DNA of 64,000 nt from NCBI RefSeq assembly GCF_013372225.1, contig NZ_CP053832.1:1240001-1304000 (forward strand), given 5' to 3'. Below, piece by piece: positions 1-9,033 of this stretch (within the stretch, counting starts at the first letter, position 1; each line of letters starts with the position of its first letter). A program made the position numbers and the translations under genes. A model generated the notes under the pieces. That model did not search any database. It saw only the letters and a list, made by a program, of their open reading frames with translations, and was not told the DNA's origin. Origin of the DNA: Campylobacter ureolyticus (GTDB lineage Bacteria > Campylobacterota > Campylobacteria > Campylobacterales > Campylobacteraceae).

Positions 1-1624
1 TCATAGGATTTAATATCTAAATCATTTGATCCGATAATAAACATTAATAAATCTTGCGTAAAAAATTCATGCTTTTCTTCATAATCTGGTCCACATCTTA
101 CTTTAGAAATTTCTTCTGCATTTTCTTTCAAATTTAGAAAATCTATCAAAAACTCATTTTTTGTATCTTTATCATTAAAATATTTAAATAAATTATCCCA
201 ACTAGTTTTGACTTTATCAAGTTTAAATAAATCTTCCCATAGTGTTTTATCAATACTATTGATATCTGATATTTTAGTCTCTTCTTTTTTAATGATCTTT
301 ATTTTTAAATTTATGTCAAGATTTTTATTATTTAATAAATTTATGATAGTCTCTTCCGATTCTTTGGTATTTGTCTCTATTTTTAAAAATACATTTTCAA
401 CATATTCATTAATATTATCCAAAATATAATGAATAAGCATTCCACTATCTTGAGTTAATTTATTGGAATTTATTGTTGTAAAATGAGCTTTTTCCAAATC
501 TCTATCAACTTTACCTCGATAGGCACATCGATAAAAAATCATCTTATTTACCATATCTAAATTTAATTCGTAATGGTAATTTTTAAAAATAAATTCCACT
601 ATTTTATCATTCTTATTCAAATTAAGTTGTGAAAATTTTAGATTCATTTCTTCTATAAGTTTAATGACTTTTTCTATCTCATCTTCATTAAAAGAAGGCA
701 TACTGGTTAAATTATTTAAGCTATAACTATCATAATTTAAATTTTTAATATCTTCATAATTTGCATAACATATCATCCATTTAAAATAAACATTAAGATT
801 ATCAGGTTTTTTATCTGCAAGAAACGACCATATATTTTTATAATATTTAACAATATTTTTTATGAATTTATCTCTTTGACTGCAATTATCTAAACAATAC
901 AATATAAAATCTTGTGATATTTTACTTTCATCTGAGAGTTTATGAAAAACAGCTTCTATTTTTTTAAAATATTTATCTTCGTTTTTAAATAAAAAATTAA
1001 TTAAATTTATATTTAAAATACTTTCCTTTTTAAACTCTTCTAAACGCAACCTATGCTCTACAATATCATTTAAATTTTCCAACTTATAATTAAAATCCAA
1101 AGCTTTGCCACTATTTTTTATATTTAGTAAAAAATCTCGCTCTTCTTTTGTAATACTAACACCAAAGAAATTTGATATGTAATTTTCATAATCTTCACCA
1201 ATATATCCATAAGACAGTAAATATTTCATAAGTTTATCGTTTTCAAAATTAATATTTTCAAAAATATTAATATCTGAAAAATTTTCAAAAAGTTCTTTGA
1301 TAGTCATACTCTTTAATTGTCCTTTTTTATCCTCTAATTTTTTAATATTTTTTAAAAAAGTATTTTTTCCATTACGGGCTTTATCAATAATGATTTCTTC
1401 TCTATCTTTATAACTACCCAAATCTTTTTCTAGGTCTTCAAATTTAATATCTGAATAATTGTGGTAATTACTAGTTGATATACCAACGGATTCAATGAGT
1501 AGCTTAAAATTTTTATCCTGTAGACTGTCTTCTATGTTAAAATAATCTATATAAGAATTTTTATTTTTAACATAAATTATTTTATTAAATGTTTGATTTG
1601 ATTTTTCAATAATTTTTAAAATAT
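1..1624 (-). pseudogene. 3' part of interrupted KAP/YobI-like NTPase gene
   Basis: Read on the minus strand from 1616 downwards this stretch is open in one frame to the window edge (about 538 codons). It continues in register the NTPase frame that enters the transposon at 4696. Counting from the start at 6078, exactly 461 codons end at 4696; skipping the element and one target repeat, the next codon begins at 1616. The sequence is a lysine/asparagine/glutamate-rich, probably helical C-terminal region with no motif I can name. It has no start of its own and is probably not translated while the element is in place. The true end lies outside the window. Confidence 0.8.
1617..1624. repeat. 8-bp target-site duplication, left copy
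   Basis: TAAAATAT directly abuts the left terminal inverted repeat and recurs exactly at 4696-4703 beyond the right end. Eight-base duplications are the rule for the IS1595 family, so this marks a real and probably recent insertion. Confidence 0.9.
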
Positions 1625-1652
1625 GGCTCTGTTAAAATATTTTATTGATTTT
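1625..1652. repeat. Left terminal inverted repeat of the IS1595-type element
   Basis: 28 bases beginning GGCTCTGTTAAAATATTTTA match the reverse complement of 4668-4695 without a mismatch; identity stops after base 28. The MTase gene ends only 17 bp inside this end. Confidence 0.93.
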
Positions 1653-1669
1653 ATTAAAAAATTAAATTT

Positions 1670-2752
1670 TTATTTTATAATATTTTGCTTTGAAATTTTC
1701 ATACTTTGCTCACTTATATCTATTCCGATAACATTACGATTATTTTTTAAACCTGCAATTAAAAAGGAGCCACTACCACAAAAACAATCCATTATAATAG
1801 AATTCTCATTAGACGATTGCTTTACAATAAGCTCTAACATTTCTAAATTTTTTTCAGTTGGGTATTTTGGATATTGTGGATCTTTAAAATTACCCCAAAT
1901 ATCTTGTATTTTTTTTCCTTTGTGATCTTTTGCATATTTTTTAATGCGAGGGTTGTTTGTTTTTGACCATTCTATTAAACCTGTTTTATCTAACATTTCT
2001 AATTCATCAGGAGAGCTTCTCCAGTGTCTTCCTTTTGGCGGTAATAAGCCACGCCATTTTTTTCCAGTGTTTCCATTTAGTGTTTCACCTGGTGCATGGC
2101 AAGGAACAGTAGTATATCTTTCGCCATTTTTGTCTATTTTAGGAAATTTTTTTAAAAGCTCTTCATCGCTAAGTTTTATAGATATGTCATTAAAAATTTG
2201 CATACATTTTTTTTTAGCATAGACATAAATTGTATCTTTTATATTTCCATATGCTTTTCTTTTAAAGTTTTTAGGATTTGATTTTATACGAGTAATTTCA
2301 TTCAAAAAATTATCTTTTCCAAATATTTCATCTAATATAATTTTAATATAATGTCCCATTTTTATATCAATATGTAAATATAAAGTTCCTTTATCGCTTA
2401 ATAATTTATGAATCAAAAAAAGTCTTTCTCTAATAAATTCTAGATAATCATCTAATTCAAAAATATCACTATATGCTAATTTATCTGTTTCTGAATTAGA
2501 TATTGAAGATGTTCTAGAATTTGAATAAAAAAAATCCTGACCTGTATTAAAAGGGGGATCTATATAAACTAAATCTATTTTATTATTATATGTTTTTAAT
2601 AAAATAGACATTGCTTGAAAATTATCTTGATATATAAGTTTAGTTTTTTGATCTGAATATATAACATTTAATTTATCTGATGAACATCTATTTATTTTTT
2701 CTAAAATTTCAATTTCAGTCTTTTTTATATCATAATTTAAAGATATAGACAT
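1670..2752 (-). CDS. Adenine- or N4-cytosine-specific DNA methyltransferase (passenger)
   Basis: Probable modification enzyme of the transposon-borne restriction-modification pair; it would methylate the host recognition site using S-adenosylmethionine. The 360-residue protein has catalytic motif IV DPPF at residues 65-68 (context IDPPFNTG) and the SAM-binding motif I-like FCGSG at about 324-328. Motif IV before motif I is the beta-class arrangement, with a target-recognition region between them. The N-terminal third resembles type III Mod and related beta-class enzymes, but no helicase-type Res gene is present. The start ATG overlaps the endonuclease stop (TAATG), so the two are probably translationally coupled. 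The recognition site cannot be read from the sequence. Confidence 0.9.
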   Translation of the reverse strand: MSISLNYDIKKTEIEILEKINRCSSDKLNVIYSDQKTKLIYQDNFQAMSILLKTYNNKIDLVYIDPPFNTGQDFFYSNSRTSSISNSETDKLAYSDIFELDDYLEFIRERLFLIHKLLSDKGTLYLHIDIKMGHYIKIILDEIFGKDNFLNEITRIKSNPKNFKRKAYGNIKDTIYVYAKKKCMQIFNDISIKLSDEELLKKFPKIDKNGERYTTVPCHAPGETLNGNTGKKWRGLLPPKGRHWRSSPDELEMLDKTGLIEWSKTNNPRIKKYAKDHKGKKIQDIWGNFKDPQYPKYPTEKNLEMLELIVKQSSNENSIIMDCFCGSGSFLIAGLKNNRNVIGIDISEQSMKISKQNIIK

Positions 2753-3576
2753 TATAACGTAACCACAAAACTACTTAGCAATAATGCAGACATTATAAGT
2801 TCATTAGTTGAATTATTAACAAACTCAGACATATGATTTTTAGTCATTCTAGTGGCTGTATTTTGAATATATAATACACCATCTAATATTGCAATAGGAA
2901 AAATTTGATAATCGCAAGGCGTAAAAGAACCATCTAGTAAAATATTTTTAGCATCGTTTAGTTGTGCATTTTGATGACCACCAAAATCTGTAAGAAATTT
3001 AGCTTCTCCTATTGCTACATTTTCACCTCTTTTTGCAATAAAATCAATTCCTTTATTCCCTGTGTATCCAAAAATATCTTTTGCTAAATTTAACATAATA
3101 TTATCATTGCCAATAAAAACCATTAGCGTATCTGTATTTAAAAAGACATCTATATTATCTGTTTTATCAAAATTAAAATTAGTAGAATTTACCCAATTTT
3201 TAAAATGTTGACCCATTTGTCTATTTGCTTCAATAGGTCTAGTAATCTCATTCAAAACATTTGTAAGCCCCATATTTACAATTATATTTTCAATTCTACA
3301 TACAGTATTTGGATTGCGATCAATTGCACTTCTATCTCGTCTAAGATATGCAACATAAGAATCTTTAATAGGAAAAATATCTAAATTTAATAATAATCTT
3401 AATAAATTACCTCGTTCAAAATTTGGCGGACTTGTAAGCATGGATGATAATTCATTAATAGTTTCTTGATCTAAATTTCTTCTTATATTAGATATTACAG
3501 GATAAACAGAATATAATCTGTCTAAATAATCATAATTATTTGCAAGCTCTAAGCTGTTTTGTGTCCATAGTGTCAT
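2752..3576 (-). CDS. Putative type II restriction endonuclease (passenger)
   Basis: This 274-residue protein is encoded directly upstream of and overlapping a DNA methyltransferase. It contains a PD-(D/E)XK-like core: Asp178 in GIDFIAK, then Glu191 and Lys193 in GEAKFLTDFGG. It would cut unmethylated DNA at the site protected by its partner. The GEAKF-TDFGGHQN signature reminds me of the Tsp45I-like group of type II enzymes, but I am not certain of that subfamily. The gene begins 11 bp after the transposase stop, so it may be read from the transposase promoter. The frame is intact with no sign of decay. Confidence 0.8.
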   Translation of the reverse strand: MTLWTQNSLELANNYDYLDRLYSVYPVISNIRRNLDQETINELSSMLTSPPNFERGNLLRLLLNLDIFPIKDSYVAYLRRDRSAIDRNPNTVCRIENIIVNMGLTNVLNEITRPIEANRQMGQHFKNWVNSTNFNFDKTDNIDVFLNTDTLMVFIGNDNIMLNLAKDIFGYTGNKGIDFIAKRGENVAIGEAKFLTDFGGHQNAQLNDAKNILLDGSFTPCDYQIFPIAILDGVLYIQNTATRMTKNHMSEFVNNSTNELIMSALLLSSFVVTL

Positions 3577-3587
3577 TGTTTCCCTTT

Positions 3588-4610
3588 CTAAGCCACATCT
3601 GGCAATGGTATATTTGGTCTATTAGCGATGTTAATAGATTTACTTATACAATCATTCTCTTGTATAAAATCAAATAGAATTATCTCTTTGTCATTTTTAT
3701 TGTCTTTTGCAAAATTTACAAAATTATGATAAACAAGATAGTTATTAAGATATTTAGTTGAAACACCTTTAAAATTATAAGTTATCATTGCTTTCAATCT
3801 ACTATGATAACTATTTATAGTTTGAATATTAAATGTTCCAGCTTTATATTTGTTTCTTGGTATTCTAATATGACTTAACTCCATATCTTTTGCAAGTTTT
3901 AAATAAGCTCTAAAACTATCAGTTACAAACATACTATCTTTTATAATTTTACCATTTAAAACCTTTTCTAAATCTTTTAATTTAGGTTTGCCAAGATTTG
4001 ATACTTTTGCAATAGATAAACAATTTAAATTTATTCCACAACTTACACAGACCTGCTCTCTACTTAATCCACGCTTAGTAGCAGGTGTTCCTCTTTTCTT
4101 TGCTAAGCGTGGCAATTTAAAATTTTTATGATTACCTTTAAAAGATAGCGGTATAAAAGTTTCATCAGCTTCAACTATTCCATTTAATTCAACTTCACTC
4201 ATCATAATTTGCAAAGCATCTAAAATTTTATGTCTCCAAGCAAATGCAGTAGGTAGTGAAATATTACAAATCTTAGCTGTTTTTCTAAGTGAATATTTTT
4301 CTATCATACAATGAATATATAATTTCCAGGTTTTTATATCTTTTTTAACACTAAAAAATATCGTATTATTTGTAGTAGTAAATGTTTTATTACAATCTCT
4401 ACATAAAAATCTTTGAGTATTGCTACTTTTTCCATTTTTAACAAATTTAGTAGATTTACAATGAGGACAATATTTAATCTCTTTTTTGATAGATACTTTG
4501 TTAGAAGTTTCTTTATTTTTTATCTCTTTTATGAATGATTTTTTATCATCATTTGAAAGAGAGTTAAAAAGCTGTAAAATTATATCTAACTCTGTTGTCT
4601 TATTTTTCAT
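3588..4610 (-). CDS. IS1595-family (ISXO2-like) transposase
   Basis: This 340-residue DDE-type transposase would mobilise the element bounded at 1625 and 4695. A zinc-ribbon CPHC...CRDC lies near residues 48-73, followed by a helix-turn-helix-like segment (SLRKTAKICNISLPTAFAWRHK). The ISXO2-like catalytic domain shows the first Asp in VEADETF and the second in VTDSFRAY, with the late NSYHSRLK motif. The length is typical for the family and the frame is intact. A strong AAGGAGG ribosome-binding site precedes the ATG, and AT-rich TATAAT-like sequence lies in the 60 bp between the gene and the right inverted repeat. Confidence 0.92.
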   Translation of the reverse strand: MKNKTTELDIILQLFNSLSNDDKKSFIKEIKNKETSNKVSIKKEIKYCPHCKSTKFVKNGKSSNTQRFLCRDCNKTFTTTNNTIFFSVKKDIKTWKLYIHCMIEKYSLRKTAKICNISLPTAFAWRHKILDALQIMMSEVELNGIVEADETFIPLSFKGNHKNFKLPRLAKKRGTPATKRGLSREQVCVSCGINLNCLSIAKVSNLGKPKLKDLEKVLNGKIIKDSMFVTDSFRAYLKLAKDMELSHIRIPRNKYKAGTFNIQTINSYHSRLKAMITYNFKGVSTKYLNNYLVYHNFVNFAKDNKNDKEIILFDFIQENDCISKSINIANRPNIPLPDVA

Positions 4611-4667
4611 CGCAAACCTCCTTACTATCGTTATTTTATATAGGAAATTATAATATAAATTAGCTTA

Positions 4668-4695
4668 AAAATCAATAAAATATTTTAACAGAGCC
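4668..4695. repeat. Right terminal inverted repeat of the IS1595-type element
   Basis: Reverse complement of 1625-1652 over 28 bases. Read in the NTPase direction it supplies a few foreign codons and then a TAA stop at 4672-4674, which truncates that protein. Confidence 0.93.
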
Positions 4696-6078
4696 TAAAA
4701 TATATAATCTTCTTAAGTCTTTTATGTCATTAAGGTTTTCATTTTCAATTTTTTTAATGTCTTCTTTGATTTTTAATATTTCCTCATTAAGTTTATTAAT
4801 ATGTGTTTCTAAGTATTTTGCTTTTTCTTCATAAAAAATGTTATAAACCAAACCTTTTGATTTATGTAAGTTTTCAAAATCATTAGGTTCAAAATTTTTA
4901 TATATTATCATTGCCAATAGTTTAGTTTTATAAAGTTTTTCATCAAGTTTTTTGTCAAGTTTTTTGCTATAAATTAAACATTCATTATATACATTTTTTA
5001 CCAATCTCATATCGTAAATAAAAAGGGATATATCATAAATAAATTTCTTTTCAATTGAATCATGAAAATATTTGAAAAACATATCTTTGGAATTTGTTGC
5101 ATTTATATAAGGGATAATAGGAATTATAAAATCAAAAAATTTAGTTCGCTCATTTGCATTTTTAAACATTTCATCTTTTATGGCATAAATAAAAACTATT
5201 TTTTTATTTACTTGTTCAGAATTATTTATAAAACTATTTAGCTCTCTTAATTTTGTAAAGATTTCTAAATTATTAAATCTATCCAAATCTTGAAATACAA
5301 CTGCATCATAATTTGTTCTTTCAAAAAAGTATAGTATTTCATCTAAATATCTATTTAACAAAGAAGCACTTTCATTGTTTGCAACTAATTCTAAATTTTG
5401 TAAATTTAATTTTTCTATATTCATATTGCTAAGTGAAATTAATATTTTTTTGATAATAAAAAATAATCCAACAAGTAAAACAACTACTGATATTTTTATA
5501 GTAATATTTTCATTATGGATTTTTAATAAAAATTCACAAGCTCGTAAAATATGCTCTATTGTTTTTTGATTAAAAACAATAAGATAAGCCAAAATAAACA
5601 CTACAATACAAATAGCTTTTAACCAAAGCCATTGTAATCTATTAATTTTTTTAAGTCGTGATTGTGGAATAGTTTTATTTTTTACTTTATAAAAAATTTG
5701 TTCTAAAATACTTTTTTCAATCAATGATAAATCTACTTCTTGATTATTTTCTTTTGCATCTCTAGATGTAAATGTTGCAAGAGATATATCTAAAAATTTG
5801 TACTGGATATTATTTTTTTCAAATGTTTTTATGAAACTACTCTTTCCTGAGCCATAAATACCAGAAATTGCAATATTTTTTACATTATTGTTATCAAATG
5901 CATTTTTTAGTGCTTGACTATATTCTTCAATATCTTCTGCCTCGTCATTTGGAATTAAAAATTGATATTTTGCTTCATTTAACATATATTTATTAGATAA
6001 TTTTAAATAAATTTTATTAATTGTCCGAATTAAGTAAAGTAATATTGCTGTAAATATTTTTAATATTTTTTGTTTCAT
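4672..6078 (-). pseudogene. 5' part of KAP/YobI-like P-loop NTPase, truncated by transposon
   Basis: 468 codons remain, of which 461 are native. A hydrophobic N-terminus is followed by Walker A (GIYGSGKSS, residues 73-81), two membrane segments at about 155-170 and 195-212, and Walker B with trailing acidic residues (AVVFQDLDRF, about 259-268). Membrane helices placed between Walker A and B are the hallmark of KAP-type NTPases; the N-terminal wording resembles B. subtilis YobI-type ATPases. The intact gene would encode at least 999 residues, counting to the window edge. Function is unknown; related KAP proteins are membrane-linked signalling or defence ATPases. A truncated ATPase could still be made, since start, P-loop and Walker B survive. 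A GGAAAT sequence upstream of the ATG is a modest ribosome-binding site. Confidence 0.82.
4696..4703. repeat. 8-bp target-site duplication, right copy
   Basis: TAAAATAT directly follows the right inverted repeat and is identical to 1617-1624. Confidence 0.9.
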
Positions 6079-7205
6079 AATTTTATTTCCAATACAAGTA
6101 AAACACCCATAAAATCATATATCTTTAAACAATTCATATTAGAATCACGATCTTTCTGCTTAATAAATTATGCATTATACACTTTTTGAAGCTTTTACTT
6201 AGTTATTTTTTTGTTTTCATAAGTATAGACTGTTTTATTATAATATTTAAAAATTTAAGTTATTTTTTTAAACAATGATATTTAAAAGAATTTTGGGCAT
6301 ATAAGCTCAATCAGTCTTGATACTTTTAAAATAACACTAGACATATTTGATATTTTAAGTTAAGAATAAATTAGACTTAATACAACTTACTATTATAAGT
6401 TTTAATAAAGCTTGATATAAATCCTTATTGTCTTTTTATATTATGTCTAAACTCACACTCTTTTAAATAAAGTATAAAATTGTCTCTTTTTATGTCTTTT
6501 AATTTACTTAATCTATGTTTAGAGCATAACCATAAAAGTTTTTAATTTCATTTATACGGCTTTTAACCATTTGCAAATTCATTTTTAGAATGTTTTCTAA
6601 GCATCTTAGTAAATTATACTAATGTTTAAGTCACTTAAAATTCCCTAAAATATGAAGTAAAATGTAGGTGTTTTATTATCTGCTTCTTTATCTCTTATTC
6701 TTTTAGTTGCAAGTTAACTTTCATCTATTTGTATTTTACCATTAAATTTAGATATTTTTTTACATGCATTCATCATTTAAATTTTTATTTATTTTAGAAT
6801 TTTATTTATTGCATTTCTTAAAATATTGCAAACTCAAGCTATTTTTACCGCCTCTATATCTAAGCAAAAATACTTTAAAATTTCTCTAAATTTCTTCTCT
6901 AAAAAATTATATATTTATTTTTTATCTTTTAAATAATATTTTTAAGCTCATTTATTAGAGCTTAAGTTGTCTTTAGCCTATTTTTATTATTAGTTTAATA
7001 GTATTTAATTAATTTTTAACACGTTAAATACTATAAGATAAATAGTTATTTATTAATATGAAAATTTCTAAATACATTATAAAAATAAAACTAATAGATA
7101 AAAATAATATTTAATATATGGTAAGATTAGTCCATTTTTATTTTAAATATTATTGCCATGGATAAAACTTTTTAAATAGAAATTTAGTTATTTTATTATC
7201 CCCCC
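6079..7205. other. Gene-poor stretch with a decayed insertion sequence
   Basis: No intact gene fits here. The centre (about 6390-6910) holds a decayed transposase. The right part holds two small hairpins: AAGCTC/GAGCTT near 6951-6972, and AGTATTTAA/TTAAATACT near 7000-7035. The left part next to the NTPase start is AT-rich and presumably holds its promoter, but I could not fix a -10 box. A run of six C precedes the tolC-like stop at 7206. Confidence 0.6.
6390..6910 (-). pseudogene. Degenerate IS1595/IS1016-like transposase remnant
   Basis: Minus-strand translation, jumping between frames and through stops, gives an ordered series of ISXO2-type transposase pieces. These are FREILKYFCLDIEAVKIA, IQIDES followed by KRIRDKEADNKTPTF (first catalytic Asp region), INEIKNFYGYAL (late Asn/Trp-like region), RLSKLKDIKRDNFILYLKE with CEFRHN, and DLYQALLKLI at the C-terminus. 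Many stops and frameshifts show long decay. It resembles the short IS1016 subgroup more than the intact transposase at 3588-4610, so it is an older, separate insertion. I saw no clear terminal repeats. Confidence 0.8.
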
Positions 7206-8732
7206 TCACCAACTTTTACACTCATTAATCCCACTCATTATATTTGCTTTATTTATAAAATATCCTGCTTTTAGTAGATGTTCTTTATAACTCATCTCTT
7301 TTTTAAGTAAAACAACATATGAGTTTAATACCTCTATTTTTGAACTTTCTTTTGCTTTATTTAAAGCTTCTTGCATATTATATGAGTTTTTTGAAATTTC
7401 TTTTAACTCTTTTAGTATTTTATTAAAACTATCTTCTTTACTTAAAAATAGTTCTAAATCAGCTATATCTTTTTCATACTTTAATCTTGCTTCTTCTTTT
7501 CTAAGTAAAATCTTTTCTTTATTTATCTCTTTATCTTTTATTCTAGCTTTTTTCTTTCCACCATCAAATAAACTTAAATAAAGTGATAATCCAACTCTAT
7601 ATCCATGTCTTTTTAAATCTTTTGTAGAATCAAAATAATCATCTCTGTCATTTCCGTATAAATCATACTTTGCATATAAAGAAATAGTTGGATAGTAAGA
7701 TCTTTGTTCAGACTTTAACTCATACTCATTTGTTTTTAACTCATAATCAAATTCTTTTGCTATAAAAGTATCTTCAAATTTAATAAATCTAAACTCTTTA
7801 TTAAAAACATTGAAATCTTCTAATTTAGAGATATCATCTATTTTAGATCCAACTATTTGATTAATTGTATTTAGTGAATTATTTGCATTTAATCTAATAC
7901 TAGATAATTCATAATCTGTATCTGCTAAAATAATTGCACTTTCTCCAAGAGCTAATTTATCAATCTCTCCAACACTAGATAATCTTTTTTGATAAGTATA
8001 AAGCTTTTGATAAATAAGCTTTAATATCTCATAATATCTTATTTGATTTTTATATCTTAAAGCTTCATAGTAATTATCTAATAATTTTAATGAAACCTCA
8101 TAGTTACTCATACACCTTTTATATTTACTTGCATAAATATTTTCTTTTGCTGCTTTTACTTTAAAACTATCTTTTTTAAAAGTATATAAATCATAATTTA
8201 TCACAAATGAGACAGAGTTAGAATAAGATGTGTTTGAGACAAGATTATCTTTACCAACATATAAAGAGCTATATCCATCATTAAATCTTTTTGAATACTC
8301 ACTATTTGCACTTATTCCAATTTCAGGGTAATAACTAGCTTTTGAGTAATCATACTCATTAATAGCACTCATAATATCTTGCTTGGCTAAATTTAAAGTA
8401 GGAGAGTTAATTAAAGTATAGTTTAATAGCTCATTAAAGCTATAACTACTTTTAAATTTGTTTGATGAGCTATATTTATTGTCATCTATAAATTTATCAA
8501 ATTTTGTATTGTTGATAAATTTATTATTTAAGATAAATGAGTTTTTGTAATTAAGATTATTGATTGTAGTATTTATATCAGTTTTATTTAAAATGTTTTT
8601 ATTGTTTGATATTTCTTTATTTACATATAAATTATCAATTCCCAAATAGCTATTAAATAACTTATCTTTTTTTATTTCTTCTTTGCTAAAGACAAATACA
8701 GCAAATAAAAAAATACACATCAATAAACGCAT
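7206..8732 (-). CDS. TolC-like outer-membrane efflux/type I secretion protein
   Basis: Outer-membrane channel of the TolC family (508 residues), expected to serve type I secretion of the RTX proteins encoded alongside. The ATG at 8732 is chosen because AAAAAGG lies 8 nt upstream and a signal peptide follows at once (MRLLMCIFLFAVFVFS). An upstream in-frame ATG at 8777 has no ribosome-binding site. About 90 low-complexity Asn/Lys/Ser-rich residues precede the efflux domain, where two homologous halves of long helices begin near SFNELLNYTLINSPTLNLA; the second half holds GYRVGLSLYLSLFDGG. The gene is divergent from the RTX locus. No ABC exporter or membrane-fusion gene is present in this window. 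A G6 run lies just behind the stop codon. Confidence 0.85.
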   Translation of the reverse strand: MRLLMCIFLFAVFVFSKEEIKKDKLFNSYLGIDNLYVNKEISNNKNILNKTDINTTINNLNYKNSFILNNKFINNTKFDKFIDDNKYSSSNKFKSSYSFNELLNYTLINSPTLNLAKQDIMSAINEYDYSKASYYPEIGISANSEYSKRFNDGYSSLYVGKDNLVSNTSYSNSVSFVINYDLYTFKKDSFKVKAAKENIYASKYKRCMSNYEVSLKLLDNYYEALRYKNQIRYYEILKLIYQKLYTYQKRLSSVGEIDKLALGESAIILADTDYELSSIRLNANNSLNTINQIVGSKIDDISKLEDFNVFNKEFRFIKFEDTFIAKEFDYELKTNEYELKSEQRSYYPTISLYAKYDLYGNDRDDYFDSTKDLKRHGYRVGLSLYLSLFDGGKKKARIKDKEINKEKILLRKEEARLKYEKDIADLELFLSKEDSFNKILKELKEISKNSYNMQEALNKAKESSKIEVLNSYVVLLKKEMSYKEHLLKAGYFINKANIMSGINECKSW

Positions 8733-9001
8733 TACAAACCTTTTTAAAAATAAAGAATTTATTTTATATAAGTTCATATTAAATATAGATAAAAAATAAA
8801 TTATATTATTAAAATAAAAGATATTTATTTGGGTTTAATATTTAAAAGAGAATTATAGGTTAAATAAGGGGGGAGTAAATTGCAGATAAAATTATTAATT
8901 TAAAGATGATTCTCTGATAATTTTAAGTAAACAAAAAACATATAATTGAAAACTATTATAAATATAACTAAAATATCATTCAAATTTAAGAAATAAAGTT
9001 A

Positions 9002-9007
9002 TATAAT
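9002..9007 (+). promoter_or_regulatory. Candidate -10 box of the ankyrin/RTX1 operon
   Basis: TATAAT lies 26 bp before the TTG start at 9034 in T-rich DNA, as in Campylobacter sigma-70 promoters, which lack a conserved -35. It would drive the ankyrin gene and the RTX gene 38 bp behind it. Confidence 0.5.
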
Positions 9008-9033
9008 TTCTTCATTACATTAAAAGGCTAAAT

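Larger units (their letters stand above)
1625..4695 (-). mobile_element. IS1595-family transposon carrying a restriction-modification system
   Basis: This 3071-bp element is bounded by 28-bp perfect inverted repeats and an 8-bp direct repeat (TAAAATAT). It contains three co-directional minus-strand genes: transposase, then restriction endonuclease 11 bp later, then DNA methyltransferase overlapping the endonuclease stop. The transposase type and duplication length fit the IS1595 family, in which passenger genes are known. It sits inside a KAP/YobI-type NTPase gene. Both ends and the target repeat are intact, so it looks potentially active and recent. Confidence 0.92.

Noticed and set aside
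1623-1925. Plus-strand reading frames opposite the methyltransferase (1623-1925 and 1944-2222)
   Set aside because: The opposite strand carries a clear methyltransferase with catalytic motifs; these frames show no family features.
6079-6389. A small gene between the NTPase start and the IS remnant
   Set aside because: No frame of useful length with a ribosome-binding site was seen on either strand.
7195-8873. G6/C6 runs beside the tolC-like gene as phase-variation switches
   Set aside because: One lies behind the stop codon and the other between divergent genes away from start codons; length change would not alter a protein. Only a promoter effect remains possible.
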